The notes: generated by a model from the sequence alone, not told the origin. Numbered from the stretch's first letter, positions 1 to 6,739 are shown. The stretch is DNA of 11,274 bases from an uncultured Kineosporia sp. (GCA_937859855.1 CALMAR010000371.1:1-11274); one strand, 5' to 3'. Program-made: numbers and translations.

Positions 1-71
1 GCTCCGGCCAGCACGCTACGGACCGGCCCGGCAGGCCGCGCTTCGATACCGATCACCCGCGCGTCAGCCAT
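1..71 (-). CDS. N-terminal fragment of a gene running off the left edge, probably lysophospholipid acyltransferase (PlsC-like)
   Basis: An ATG at 71 opens a frame that stays open to the window edge (23 codons plus two bases). The visible peptide starts MADARVIGIEARP and has no domain motif. Its ATG shares one base with the TGA of the epimerase gene (TGATG), so the two are probably translated together. The identification is by synteny only: in mycobacteria and other actinobacteria the gene after this type of epimerase is a 1-acyl-glycerol-3-phosphate acyltransferase-like protein (as Rv0502). An N-terminus of the form MADA-V-I is what I recall for that group. The catalytic HX4D motif would lie outside the window, so the function is inferred. 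Confidence 0.5.
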   Translation of the reverse strand, partial: MADARVIGIEARPAGPVRSVLAG

Positions 72-1144
72 CAGGTCTCCCGTCCGGCGAAGGCCGGTTC
101 GGCCCGGCCCGGCTCAGGCTCGGGAGGCGTCACTCCGAACAACCGGGACAGGGCCTTCTCCGCTCCCTGCACCACATCTGGCGACAACGGCCCGTGCAGC
201 TGACGGCCCTGCACGAAGCTGGCAAACGCGTCCCGGGTGCTGTACTGCGGCTCGAGCCCCAGCACGGACCGCATCCGGGTGGTGTCCAGACCGCGGCCGT
301 AGGACAGATATCGCATCTGCTCGGCGGAGAAATCCGCCAGCCCGGTGCGCCGGTAGAGGGCGCCGACTGCGCTGCCCAGCGGCGCGGGCACCGGAAGCGT
401 CGGTCTCCCGGCCATGTGCGCGGCCTGGCTGAGAGCCAGCACGCCGTCCCCGGCCACGTTGAACACTCCGGCCACCTCGCCCAGGGTGGCCAGACGATGC
501 GCGGTCAGCGCGTCATCCTCGTGCAGGAACTGCAGCCGCGGATCGAACCCGAGCATGGTCGGGATCACCCGCAGCCGGAAGTAGTCCGTCATCGGGGTGC
601 GGATGCCCGGTCCGATCAGGTTGGCCAGCCGCAGAGTGACCACGTCGACGTCCGGGCGGCGCCGGGAGAATCCGCGCACGTAGCTCTCGACCTCGACCGA
701 GTCCTTGCCCCAGCCACTGCGCGGCGGCGCCTGACCGACGAGGTCCTCGGAGAACAGCGCCGGATCGCGTGGACTGCTGCCGTACACCCCGGACGACGAC
801 TTGACCACCAGCCGCCGCAGACTCGGCGCCCGCTGGCAGGCGGCCAGCAACTGCATGGTGCCGATCACGTTGATCTCTTTCATGGAGATCCGGCCACCAG
901 CTCCGATCGGGGTGGCGATCACGCTCATGTGCACGACCGTGTCCACGCCCGCCTGATCGATGATCCGCCCGATCACCGGGTTGCGGATGTCGGCCCGGAC
1001 GAACCCGGCCGAGCCGATGTCGTGGCCGGGGGGGACGACATCCACCCCGATCACCTGCTCGACCCCGGGTTCGGCCGACAGCCGCCGGGCGAACCGGCCG
1101 CCCAGATAACGGGAGACCCCGGTGACGAGAACGATCCGCCCCAT
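71..1144 (-). CDS. NAD-dependent epimerase/dehydratase family protein (extended SDR, GalE2-like, atypical active site)
   Basis: This is a 357-residue extended short-chain dehydrogenase/reductase-like protein, the usual length for the family. Residues 4-16 (IVLVTGVSRYLGG) form the first Rossmann strand and glycine loop. D35 ends the second strand and probably contacts the adenosine ribose. SSSGVYG at 116-122 is the usual serine-strand motif, and LRLANLIGPG at 171-180 is also typical. The expected YxxxK catalytic pair is missing: the matching place reads SGWGKDS (143-149), with Trp for Tyr and Ser for Lys. A sugar epimerase reaction is therefore doubtful, and it may be a nucleotide-binding or redox-sensing relative. 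The start follows a good ribosome binding site (GGGAGGG). It lies in the bS22/BldC-like block and is coupled to the next gene by a one-base overlap. It resembles the protein called GalE2 in mycobacteria, where the name does not prove UDP-glucose epimerase activity. Confidence 0.85.
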   Translation of the reverse strand: MGRIVLVTGVSRYLGGRFARRLSAEPGVEQVIGVDVVPPGHDIGSAGFVRADIRNPVIGRIIDQAGVDTVVHMSVIATPIGAGGRISMKEINVIGTMQLLAACQRAPSLRRLVVKSSSGVYGSSPRDPALFSEDLVGQAPPRSGWGKDSVEVESYVRGFSRRRPDVDVVTLRLANLIGPGIRTPMTDYFRLRVIPTMLGFDPRLQFLHEDDALTAHRLATLGEVAGVFNVAGDGVLALSQAAHMAGRPTLPVPAPLGSAVGALYRRTGLADFSAEQMRYLSYGRGLDTTRMRSVLGLEPQYSTRDAFASFVQGRQLHGPLSPDVVQGAEKALSRLFGVTPPEPEPGRAEPAFAGRET

Positions 1145-1239
1145 GACCCTCCCTACCCGTGCACGCGTACGGCAATCCTATGCGCGTCAACGGGGATCAG
1201 GGCGATCCGCCTGCCTGCTCGGCACCTCTGCGCGTGCGT

Positions 1240-1270
1240 CAGGCCCCGGGAGCCGGAGTCCCAGGGCCTG
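1240..1270 (-). terminator. Hairpin just after the bS22 gene, possible terminator or processing site
   Basis: Read on the minus strand, caggccctggga and tcccggggcctg form a 12-bp stem with one G-U pair and a 7-base loop. It begins seven bases after the bS22 stop codon. No T-run follows, so it is not a classical intrinsic terminator. U-less hairpins of this kind are commonly proposed as terminators in GC-rich actinobacteria. It could equally be a partial terminator that adjusts expression of the epimerase gene relative to the ribosomal protein. Confidence 0.5.
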
Positions 1271-1277
1271 GCGGGAG

Positions 1278-1376
1278 TCACTTCTTGTTGCGGCGCTGAT
1301 GCCGGGTCTTGCGCAGCAGCTTGCGGTGCTTCTTCTTCGCCATGCGCTTGCGGCGCTTCTTGATGACGGAGCCCAC
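1278..1376 (-). CDS. Small ribosomal subunit protein bS22 (AURKAIP1/COX24-domain protein), 32 residues
   Basis: A GTG at 1376 opens a 32-codon frame beginning MGSVIKKRRKRMAKKKHRK and ending in RRNKK. More than half the residues are Lys, Arg or His, and there is no acidic residue, which fits an rRNA-binding peptide. The pattern matches the actinobacterial family annotated as AURKAIP1/COX24-domain or bS22 protein, seen in mycobacterial ribosome structures as a tiny extra 30S protein (from memory, not searched). A ribosome binding site (GAGGAT, 1382-1387) sits five bases before the GTG, which supports the start. The gene lies between the BldC-like regulator and the epimerase, its usual position in actinobacteria. 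Its size makes it easy to overlook. Confidence 0.9.
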   Translation of the reverse strand: MGSVIKKRRKRMAKKKHRKLLRKTRHQRRNKK

Positions 1377-1577
1377 GGGCGATCCTCACAGTTCAGTTCG
1401 TCTGCTGGCCGTCCGCGATGCTCACGCGGAACGGGGTGGCGCCTGGACGACGACACTCGACCGGCGCCGCTTCACTCGCCTTACCTGGCGACCACCCTAC
1501 CGCCCAGCCCACCACACCCGGCACGCCCGGATAACGCTTCGCCCGATCCAGCCACCGCAGGCGGGGCCGAGCTGGTC

Positions 1578-1796
1578 TCAGGCCGTGCCGGCCTCGAGGT
1601 AGCTGTGACGCAGATAGTCCTGGACCGCGCGCTCGGGCACCCGATACGACCGGCCCACCCGCATCGCGGCCAGATCCCCGGAGTGCACCAGGCGATAGAC
1701 GGTCATCTTCGAAACGCGCATGATCGCAGCCACCTCGGCCACGGTCAGGAAGCGCACCTCGAAGTCTCCCCTGGGCAGGGAGCGGACTGCAGACAT
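1578..1796 (-). CDS. BldC-like / excisionase-family helix-turn-helix DNA-binding protein
   Basis: This is a 72-residue protein made almost entirely of one winged helix-turn-helix of the MerR/excisionase type. FLTVAEVAAIMRVSKMTVYR (16-35) contains both helices of the reader motif. LVHSGDLAAMRVGRSYRVPE (36-55) follows as the wing, as in BldC and Mycobacterium Rv0500A. BldC itself is a small Streptomyces developmental regulator that binds direct repeats cooperatively. This protein is its family member, but its targets are unknown. The frame is open upstream to an ATG at 1892. I chose the start at 1796 because a ribosome binding site (GAGGGG) lies seven bases before it and homologues begin at this point. 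It is preceded by a 189-bp gap that should hold its promoter and is followed by the bS22 gene. Confidence 0.9.
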   Translation of the reverse strand: MSAVRSLPRGDFEVRFLTVAEVAAIMRVSKMTVYRLVHSGDLAAMRVGRSYRVPERAVQDYLRHSYLEAGTA

Positions 1797-1803
1797 GAGT
1801 GAT

Positions 1804-1809
1804 CCCCTC
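1804..1809 (-). promoter_or_regulatory. Ribosome binding site that sets the start of the BldC-like gene
   Basis: GAGGGG on the minus strand lies seven bases before the ATG at 1796. It decides against the longer open frame that begins at 1892, whose extra 32 residues look like untranslated leader. Confidence 0.65.
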
Positions 1810-1847
1810 AACCTTGTCACGCCCCGACTGGGCGCGAACTGACTCAA

Positions 1848-1875
1848 TTGGTACCGCTCCGGAATCGTACGGCAA
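1848..1875 (-). promoter_or_regulatory. Weak candidate promoter for the BldC-like gene
   Basis: On the minus strand TTGCCG (1870-1875) is followed after 16 bases by TACCAA (1848-1853). The -35 hexamer is the same as that of the ABC transporter promoter, but the -10 lacks the final T. The region is noticeably richer in A and T than its surroundings. TACGAT (1864-1869) is an alternative -10 without a good -35. A promoter is expected here because the acuC hairpin lies upstream, but the exact site is uncertain. Confidence 0.25.
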
Positions 1876-1948
1876 CGGCGTGTAATCACCATAGATGTAT
1901 CTGGGCACGATGTGCGCGCAGTTCCCAGCAGTCAGCCGAAATGAGGAG

Positions 1949-1982
1949 GCTTGGCCGTCACCGGTCCTGGTGACGGCCAAGC
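1949..1982 (-). terminator. Perfect 14-bp hairpin, terminator at the end of the proC-argJ-acuC transcript
   Basis: The arms gcttggccgtcacc and ggtgacggccaagc are exact reverse complements, separated by six bases. The hairpin starts three bases after the acuC stop codon and separates acuC from the promoter region of the BldC-like gene. Only a short ATTT follows on the minus strand, so it lacks a full T-run. Its length and position still make it the best terminator in the window. Confidence 0.75.
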
Positions 1983-1985
1983 CGG

Positions 1986-3164
1986 TCAGTCGAACGGATC
2001 GAGGCCGTGCAGCGGGAACACCGCCCGGCGGGTGGCCATAACGCAGCGGTCACAGGGATCACCGGGGTCGTACCCAGCGGTCCAGGGCCGGAAGTCAGCG
2101 GTGCCGCCGTCGGTCATCCGGGCTGGACCGGCGATGCCACAACGGCTCCGGACATGGTCGCGCCAGCTCAGAGGCAGTTCGGTGTCCATGGAGATCGGCC
2201 GATGGGCGGCGATCGCCGTCAGCTGGGTCCAGGCCCGGGGGACGACGCCGACCACCTCATAGCCCCCGCCACCGGTGGCCAGCCACCGTCCTGCTGAAAA
2301 CTCGTGCGCCCAGTCATGAATGGCACGATAGGAAGCAGCTTGCGCGTCCACCGTCAGGGCCAGATGGGCCAGCGGGTCAGACCGATGGGTGTCGCAACCG
2401 TGCTGACTGACGATCATCTCCGGCCTGAAGGTGCTGAGCAGTTTCGGCACCACGGCATGGAAGGCCCGCAGCCAGTCCGCATCCCCGGTTCCCGGCGGCA
2501 GGGCGACATTGACCGCGCCGCCCTCCGCCCCCGGGCCGCCGATGTCGCCGGGAAAACCGCTGCCCGGGAACAGGAACTGGCCATTCTCGTGGATCGAGAT
2601 GGTGAGTACCCGGGGGTCGTCCCAGAACATGGCCTGCACGCCGTCGCCGTGGTGAACATCGACATCGATGTAGGCGATCCGCTGCGCCCCCTCGGCGAGC
2701 AGTGCGCTGATCGCCACCCCGATGTCGTTGTAGACACAGAATCCGGACGCGGCCGATGGCATGGCGTGATGCATGCCGCCACAGAAGTTGACCCCGTGCC
2801 GAGCCTGCCCGCGCCAGACCGCGAGGGCGGTGTCCTTGCTGGCGGCGGCGATCCGGGCACTGGCCGGGTGCATGCCGGAGAAGGCCGGAACGTCTTCGGT
2901 ACCCAGGCCGTAGCCCGGACCGGCCGCATCCGGATCCTGGGAGGCCGTCTTGACCGCAGCGATGAACTCAGCCGTGTGAACGGTTTTCAGATCCTCATCG
3001 GTGGCCGGATCGGCGCTGGCCACCGTTACCCCGGCACCGCTCAGCAGGCCGAAGTCACGCATCAGCCGGGCGGACAGCTCCAGCCGGATCGGAGCCATCG
3101 GGTGCTGCGGGCCGAAGTCGTATCCGATGAACACCGGATCCCAGATCAGCCGCAATGCCTCCAT
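1986..3164 (-). CDS. acuC: Histone deacetylase-family protein, AcuC type
   Basis: This is a 392-residue zinc-dependent deacetylase of the HDAC/AcuC/AphA superfamily, close to the usual AcuC length. The active-site elements are all visible: GGMHHAM with His132-His133, the general-base pair; YIDVDVHHGDGV (165-176) with zinc ligands Asp169 and His171; QHGCDTH (254-260) with zinc ligand Asp258; and GGGGY (298-302) with Tyr302, the transition-state tyrosine. AcuC in Bacillus deacetylates acetyl-CoA synthetase and so switches acetate activation. The same role here is inferred, and small acetylated molecules are an alternative. The start has the strong ribosome binding site GGAGGTGG a few bases upstream. 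It is the last gene of the tetR-exporter-proC-argJ run, 39 bp after argJ, and is followed by a strong hairpin. The C-terminus ends in AVFPLHGLDPFD, typical of actinobacterial members. Confidence 0.9.
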   Translation of the reverse strand: MEALRLIWDPVFIGYDFGPQHPMAPIRLELSARLMRDFGLLSGAGVTVASADPATDEDLKTVHTAEFIAAVKTASQDPDAAGPGYGLGTEDVPAFSGMHPASARIAAASKDTALAVWRGQARHGVNFCGGMHHAMPSAASGFCVYNDIGVAISALLAEGAQRIAYIDVDVHHGDGVQAMFWDDPRVLTISIHENGQFLFPGSGFPGDIGGPGAEGGAVNVALPPGTGDADWLRAFHAVVPKLLSTFRPEMIVSQHGCDTHRSDPLAHLALTVDAQAASYRAIHDWAHEFSAGRWLATGGGGYEVVGVVPRAWTQLTAIAAHRPISMDTELPLSWRDHVRSRCGIAGPARMTDGGTADFRPWTAGYDPGDPCDRCVMATRRAVFPLHGLDPFD

Positions 3165-3203
3165 TCAGCCACCTCCAGCAACCACCACACCACTGCGGAC
3201 CGG

Positions 3204-4355
3204 TCAGGTGGTGTAATCGGCGTTGATCCGCACGTATCCGTCGGACAGGTCGCAGCCCCAGACGCAGGCCGACGCCGAACCCGTGCCCGCGCTGACCGTG
3301 ATCTCGACCGTGTCCGCCTTCATGGTCTGGGCCAGCTCGGCCAGTCCGTCGCCGTCCAGTCGCCGCGGGTACACCTCCTGCCCGGCGAACCACACCCGCA
3401 CTGTGCCGGGGGTGACGTCGGTGTCGTCCTGGCACTTGCCGATCGCCATCACCACCCGGCCCCAGTTCGGATCCGCGCCGTGCACAGCCGTTTTCACCAG
3501 CGGTGAATTGACCACCGACTTGGCCAGCCGCTTGGCCTGGGCCTCGTCCCGGGCGTCGTTCACCGTCACCTGGAGCAGCTTGGTGGCCCCCTCGCCGTCC
3601 CGGGCCACCTGCTGAACCAGACTGAGCGCGACGTCGTGGAGGGCCATCTCGAACTGCTCCAGGTCCACCGGCCCGGCCAGGCCGCTGGCCAGCATGATCG
3701 CGCTGTCCGAGGTCGAGGTGTCCGTGTCGATGGACAAGCAGTTGAAGGTCCGGTCCATCACCCGGGCGAACAGCGGTCGCAGGTCCTCACGCCTGATGGC
3801 GGCGTCGGTGACGAAATACGTGAGCAGGGTGGCCATATCGGGCTCGATCATGCCAACGCCCTTGGCGATGCCCGCAATCCGCGCCTCCCCGGCCTGGGCC
3901 TGAGCCAGCTTGGGCACCGTGTCGGTGGTCATGATGGCCCGGGCCACCTCAGGCAGGTCGGCGTCCACGAAATCGATCGGCTGGGAGAGGTACGCGCGGA
4001 TCCGGTTCATCGGGTAGCGCCGCCCGATCACTCCGGTGGAGCAGACCAGCACCTGGCTGGCGTCGATGCGCAGCGCCCGGGCGCTCAGTTCGGCCAGTTC
4101 CTCGGCGTTGGCCCGGCCCTCGAGACCGGTGGCCACATTGGCGTTCTTCGAGATGGTGACGATCGCCCTGGGAGCGCCCTGGGCCAGCCGCTCCCGGCAG
4201 AGCTGCACGCTGGGACCGGAGAACAGTGACCGGGTGAACACTCCAGCGGCGGTGCATGGCCCGGTGCTGGCCAGCACGCTGTAGTCGGCGGTGTCGTCCT
4301 TGATTCCGATCGAGCCGGTATGAGTGCGAAAACCCCTGGGCGGCTGGATCTCCAT
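3204..4355 (-). CDS. argJ: Glutamate/ornithine N-acetyltransferase ArgJ
   Basis: ArgJ moves the acetyl group from N-acetylornithine to glutamate, giving ornithine and N-acetylglutamate, the recycling step of arginine synthesis. Some members can also use acetyl-CoA. The 383-residue protein is full length. It carries STGVIG (106-111), the oxyanion region; GMIEPDMATLL (168-178), with Thr176 as the self-cleavage nucleophile that splits the precursor into alpha and beta chains; RDGEGATK (252-259); HGADPNWGRV (292-301); and the C-terminal YVRINADYTT. All key residues look intact. It stands apart from any other arg gene in the window and starts inside the proC stop codon (TGATG), so it is probably translated with proC. 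Whether it is bifunctional, or serves a pathway other than arginine (as relatives in clavulanate clusters do), cannot be told from the sequence. Confidence 0.92.
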   Translation of the reverse strand: MEIQPPRGFRTHTGSIGIKDDTADYSVLASTGPCTAAGVFTRSLFSGPSVQLCRERLAQGAPRAIVTISKNANVATGLEGRANAEELAELSARALRIDASQVLVCSTGVIGRRYPMNRIRAYLSQPIDFVDADLPEVARAIMTTDTVPKLAQAQAGEARIAGIAKGVGMIEPDMATLLTYFVTDAAIRREDLRPLFARVMDRTFNCLSIDTDTSTSDSAIMLASGLAGPVDLEQFEMALHDVALSLVQQVARDGEGATKLLQVTVNDARDEAQAKRLAKSVVNSPLVKTAVHGADPNWGRVVMAIGKCQDDTDVTPGTVRVWFAGQEVYPRRLDGDGLAELAQTMKADTVEITVSAGTGSASACVWGCDLSDGYVRINADYTT

Positions 4356-5203
4356 CAGCGAGCCAGCTCCTGGGATCGATCCCGGGCCGCCTCCACGGCG
4401 GCGATGAACGCCGCCCTGATCCCGCTGTTCTCCAGTTCCCGGATCGCGGCGGCGGTGGTGCCACCCGGGCTGGTGACCTGTTCGCGGGCGATCGCCGGGT
4501 GAACTCCGTTCTGCCGCAACATGGTCGCCGCCCCGAACAGGGTCTGCACGGTCAGCTCGGTCGCGGTGTCCCGGGGAAGCCCGGCATGTACACCCGCCTC
4601 GATCATCGCCTCGGCGACCAGGAACAGGTAGGCCGGGCCAGAGCCGCTCAGCGCGGTGACGGCGTCCTGGTAGGACTCGGGGACCTGGACCACCGAACCG
4701 ATGGCGCTGAGCAACTGCTGGGCCCGGCCGAGCTGCTCGGGGCTGCAGTTGCTGCCCGGGCTGAGCGCAGACATCCCCTGCGCCACCAGGGCCGGGGTGT
4801 TGGGCATCACCCGGACCACCGCGATCCCCTCCGGCAGCGCACTTTCCAGGCCGGTGATGGTCTGCCCGGCGGCGAGGGAGACGACGACCGCGCTGGGCTT
4901 GAGCACCGGGGCGATCTCCTCCAGCAGCGGCTTCACATCTTGTGGCTTGACGATCACCAGTACCAGATCGGCCACCGCGGCCGCGTCGGTGCTGCTGGCC
5001 ACCGGCACGCCGTACTTCTGTTCCAGCTCAGCGGCCCGGCCGGACCGGCGCTCGGCCAGCACCAGGGTGGTGCCCTCAGGGTCCGAGCCGAGCAGGCCCG
5101 CCAGGACGGCCTCGCCCATCATGCCCGCGCCCATCAAGGCCACGGTCTGCTTCGTCCGCTGGTTCTCCGCGATCGCTGCCGCCTCTGACATGCCGCCCAT
5201 CAT
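4355..5203 (-). CDS. proC: Pyrroline-5-carboxylate reductase
   Basis: ProC reduces pyrroline-5-carboxylate to proline with NAD(P)H, the last step of proline synthesis in the cytoplasm. Visible motifs are the Rossmann glycine loop GAGMMG (25-30), VIVKPQDV (83-90), RVMPNTP (131-137), the family signature LSGSGPAYLFLVAEAMIEAG (185-204) and TSPGGTT (244-250). Length is 282 residues against about 270 for the family, with a slightly extended N-terminus. The ATG at 5203 overlaps the permease stop (ATGA) and has no ribosome binding site, so translation is probably coupled. ATGs at 5200 and 5191 are possible alternatives. It overlaps argJ by one base. Grouping with argJ links two glutamate/ornithine-derived pathways, and coupling to an exporter is unusual. 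Confidence 0.93.
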   Translation of the reverse strand: MMGGMSEAAAIAENQRTKQTVALMGAGMMGEAVLAGLLGSDPEGTTLVLAERRSGRAAELEQKYGVPVASSTDAAAVADLVLVIVKPQDVKPLLEEIAPVLKPSAVVVSLAAGQTITGLESALPEGIAVVRVMPNTPALVAQGMSALSPGSNCSPEQLGRAQQLLSAIGSVVQVPESYQDAVTALSGSGPAYLFLVAEAMIEAGVHAGLPRDTATELTVQTLFGAATMLRQNGVHPAIAREQVTSPGGTTAAAIRELENSGIRAAFIAAVEAARDRSQELAR

Positions 5204-5934
5204 GCCGTGCGACGGCGCAGGGTGGCCGCGCCCAGGGCCACCGCGACCAGGACGAAGCCCAGCACGATCCCGACGTCGCGCAACACGTCTCCGGTCGCGC
5301 CGGCCTGGGAACTGACCGTTCGCATCGCGTCGACCGCGTAGGACAGCGGCAGCACGCCGGAGATCCGGTGCAACACCTCGGGCATCCGGTCACGCTGCAC
5401 CAGCAGCCCGCAGAGCAGGAACTGCGGCAGCACGAACGCGGGCATGAACTGCACGGCCTGGAACTCACTGGCCGCGAAGGCGCTGACCAGCAGCCCGAGG
5501 GCAGTGCCGAGCAGAGCGTCCACGGTCGCCACCAGCACCAGCAGCCCCGCGGATCCGGTGATGTCCAGGCCGAGCACCCAGACCGAGAAGGCGCTGGCCA
5601 CCAAGGCCTGCACGATGGCCAGCAGCCCGAACGCCACCGCATAGCCGCCGATCAGGTCGCCCTTGCCCAGCGGCATGCTGAGCAGCCGCTCCAGCGTGCC
5701 GCTCTGGCGCTCGCGCAGGGTAGCCACACTGGCCACCAGGAACATCACCACGAACGGGAACACGCCCAGCAGGGCCGGTCCGAGCTGGTCGAAGACGGGC
5801 GTTCCGTCGTAGATCCAGGCCAGCAGGCCGAGCAGCACGCAGGGCACCACGATCAGCATCACCACCGTGCGCGGATCGTGCCGGATCTGCCGCAGTACCC
5901 GGCCTGCGGTGGCGGCCGTCAGCCGAAAGCTCAT
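5200..5934 (-). CDS. ABC-2 type transporter permease
   Basis: This is a 244-residue integral membrane protein with about six hydrophobic segments (roughly 24-42, 55-72, 98-118, 128-152, 162-180 and 219-238), the standard ABC-2 topology. RERQSGTLERLLSMPLGKGD (74-93) is the conserved motif after the second segment, and LPLSYAVDAM (195-204) precedes the last one. With the upstream ATPase it should form an exporter of DrrAB/NatAB type, each subunit present twice. The substrate cannot be predicted. Its ATG overlaps the ATPase stop (ATGA) and has the strongest ribosome binding site in the window, AAGGAGGT six bases before the start, inside the end of the ATPase gene. Its own stop overlaps the proC start. 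Confidence 0.9.
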   Translation of the reverse strand: MSFRLTAATAGRVLRQIRHDPRTVVMLIVVPCVLLGLLAWIYDGTPVFDQLGPALLGVFPFVVMFLVASVATLRERQSGTLERLLSMPLGKGDLIGGYAVAFGLLAIVQALVASAFSVWVLGLDITGSAGLLVLVATVDALLGTALGLLVSAFAASEFQAVQFMPAFVLPQFLLCGLLVQRDRMPEVLHRISGVLPLSYAVDAMRTVSSQAGATGDVLRDVGIVLGFVLVAVALGAATLRRRTA

Positions 5935-6704
5935 GCCGGCACCTCCTTCTCACGATTCTGTGCCACCTCGTTGGCCTGATCGACCAGTTCGAGGAAGGCG
6001 CTCTCGACGTCCGGTGCCCCGGTCGCGGCTAGGACGCCGTCCAGGGTGTCGTCCTTCAGTACCCAGCCGTCCCGCATCAGCAGCAAGCGATCGCATCGGG
6101 CCGCTTCATCCATCACGTGGCTCGACACCAGCAGCGTGGTGCCACTCTCAGCCAGCCGCCGGAACAGGTTCCAGAGATCGCGCCGCAGAACGGGATCCAG
6201 CCCCACTGTCGGCTCGTCCAGGACCAGCAGAGCCGGGTCCCCGAGCAACGCGGCCGACAGCGACACCCGCGAGCGCTGACCCCCCGAGAGCTGATCGACC
6301 CTGGCATCGGCCCGATCACTCAGATCCACCAGCTCCAGCACCCGGGCCACCTCGGCGTCCTGCTGCCGATGATGCAGGCCCTCCACCGCCGCGAAGTAGC
6401 GCAGATTCTCGCTCACGGTCAGATCCAGATAGACGCTCGGGCTCTGAGTCTGATACCCGATCCGGCTGCGCAGGGCGGGATGCCCGGCGGGCCTGCCCAG
6501 CACGGTGACCGAGCCGCCCGAGATCTTCTGCACGCCCACGATGCTGCGCATCAGGGTGCTCTTGCCGCAGCCGCTGGGGCCGAGCAGCCCGGCCACCAGC
6601 CCGGCCGGGACATCCCAGCTCAGCTCCGGAATCACCACCCGGCCACCGCGCATCACCCGCAGCCCGCGGATGGTGACCGCCAGCTCCGGAACGCTATTCA
6701 TCAT
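5931..6704 (-). CDS. ABC transporter ATP-binding protein
   Basis: This is a 257-residue nucleotide-binding subunit of an ABC-2 exporter. Walker A is GPSGCGKST (42-50), the Q-loop lies in YQTQSPSVY (84-92), the signature is LSGGQ (139-143), Walker B is LLVLDEPT (159-166) with catalytic Glu164, and the switch histidine is His196. The domain is complete and should hydrolyse ATP to drive the adjacent permease. ATGs at 6704 and 6701 are both possible starts. A promoter ends only six bases upstream of 6704, so the message is probably leaderless, starting at or next to the ATG. A perfect inverted repeat covers this start, and the TetR gene lies 48 bp upstream in the same direction. Regulated efflux of a toxic or signalling compound is the likely role, by inference. 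Confidence 0.92.
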   Translation of the reverse strand: MMNSVPELAVTIRGLRVMRGGRVVIPELSWDVPAGLVAGLLGPSGCGKSTLMRSIVGVQKISGGSVTVLGRPAGHPALRSRIGYQTQSPSVYLDLTVSENLRYFAAVEGLHHRQQDAEVARVLELVDLSDRADARVDQLSGGQRSRVSLSAALLGDPALLVLDEPTVGLDPVLRRDLWNLFRRLAESGTTLLVSSHVMDEAARCDRLLLMRDGWVLKDDTLDGVLAATGAPDVESAFLELVDQANEVAQNREKEVPA

Positions 6705-6713
6705 GTGATGAAT
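6696..6713. promoter_or_regulatory. Candidate TetR operator over the ATPase start codon
   Basis: ATTCATCA and TGATGAAT form a perfect 8-bp inverted repeat with a two-base spacer. The repeat overlaps the -10 box and the expected transcription start. It is AT-rich in a GC-rich setting and lies in the 48-bp gap beside a tetR gene. A repressor bound here would block initiation. The pairing with this TetR protein is inferred. Confidence 0.65.
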
Positions 6714-6739
6714 TTAGACCGCCGGCCACGTGGCGGCAA
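6711..6739 (-). promoter_or_regulatory. Promoter of the ABC transporter genes (TTGCCG-N17-TAAATT)
   Basis: On the minus strand TTGCCG (6734-6739) and TAAATT (6711-6716) are separated by exactly 17 bases. The -35 box begins 14 bases after the tetR stop. Transcription should begin near 6704, on or next to the ATPase start codon, giving a leaderless message. The spacer holds the 10-bp palindrome gccacgtggc (6725-6734), which could be a second protein site or chance in GC-rich DNA. Confidence 0.65.

Noticed and set aside
194..1363. A 389-codon open frame on the plus strand opposite the epimerase and bS22 genes
   Set aside because: The composition is that of antisense GC-rich DNA (many Arg, His, Pro, Gly and Gln), with no domain. 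It covers the clear epimerase and bS22 frames.
1377..1577. Possible gene or RNA in the gap between the BldC-like and bS22 genes
   Set aside because: I see no frame with a ribosome binding site and no strong structure. A TAGGGT box exists without a -35, so the gap is best seen as leader or promoter space.
1797..1892. A 32-residue N-terminal extension of the BldC-like protein
   Set aside because: A ribosome binding site precedes the inner ATG at 1796, homologues start there, and the extension does not look conserved.
3187..3214. A 7-bp inverted repeat (acaccac/gtggtgt) around the argJ stop
   Set aside because: The stem is short, the loop is 14 bases, and acuC follows closely with its own ribosome binding site. 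It is probably chance or at most a weak processing site.
2304..3506. A 400-codon plus-strand frame opposite acuC and argJ
   Set aside because: It has no recognisable motif and low-complexity Arg/His/Gly content, while both opposite-strand genes carry full catalytic motifs.
6725..6734. Palindrome gccacgtggc in the spacer of the ABC promoter
   Set aside because: Ten-base palindromes are common in DNA this rich in GC. The AT-rich repeat at 6696-6713 is a better operator candidate, so this is not listed as a separate site.
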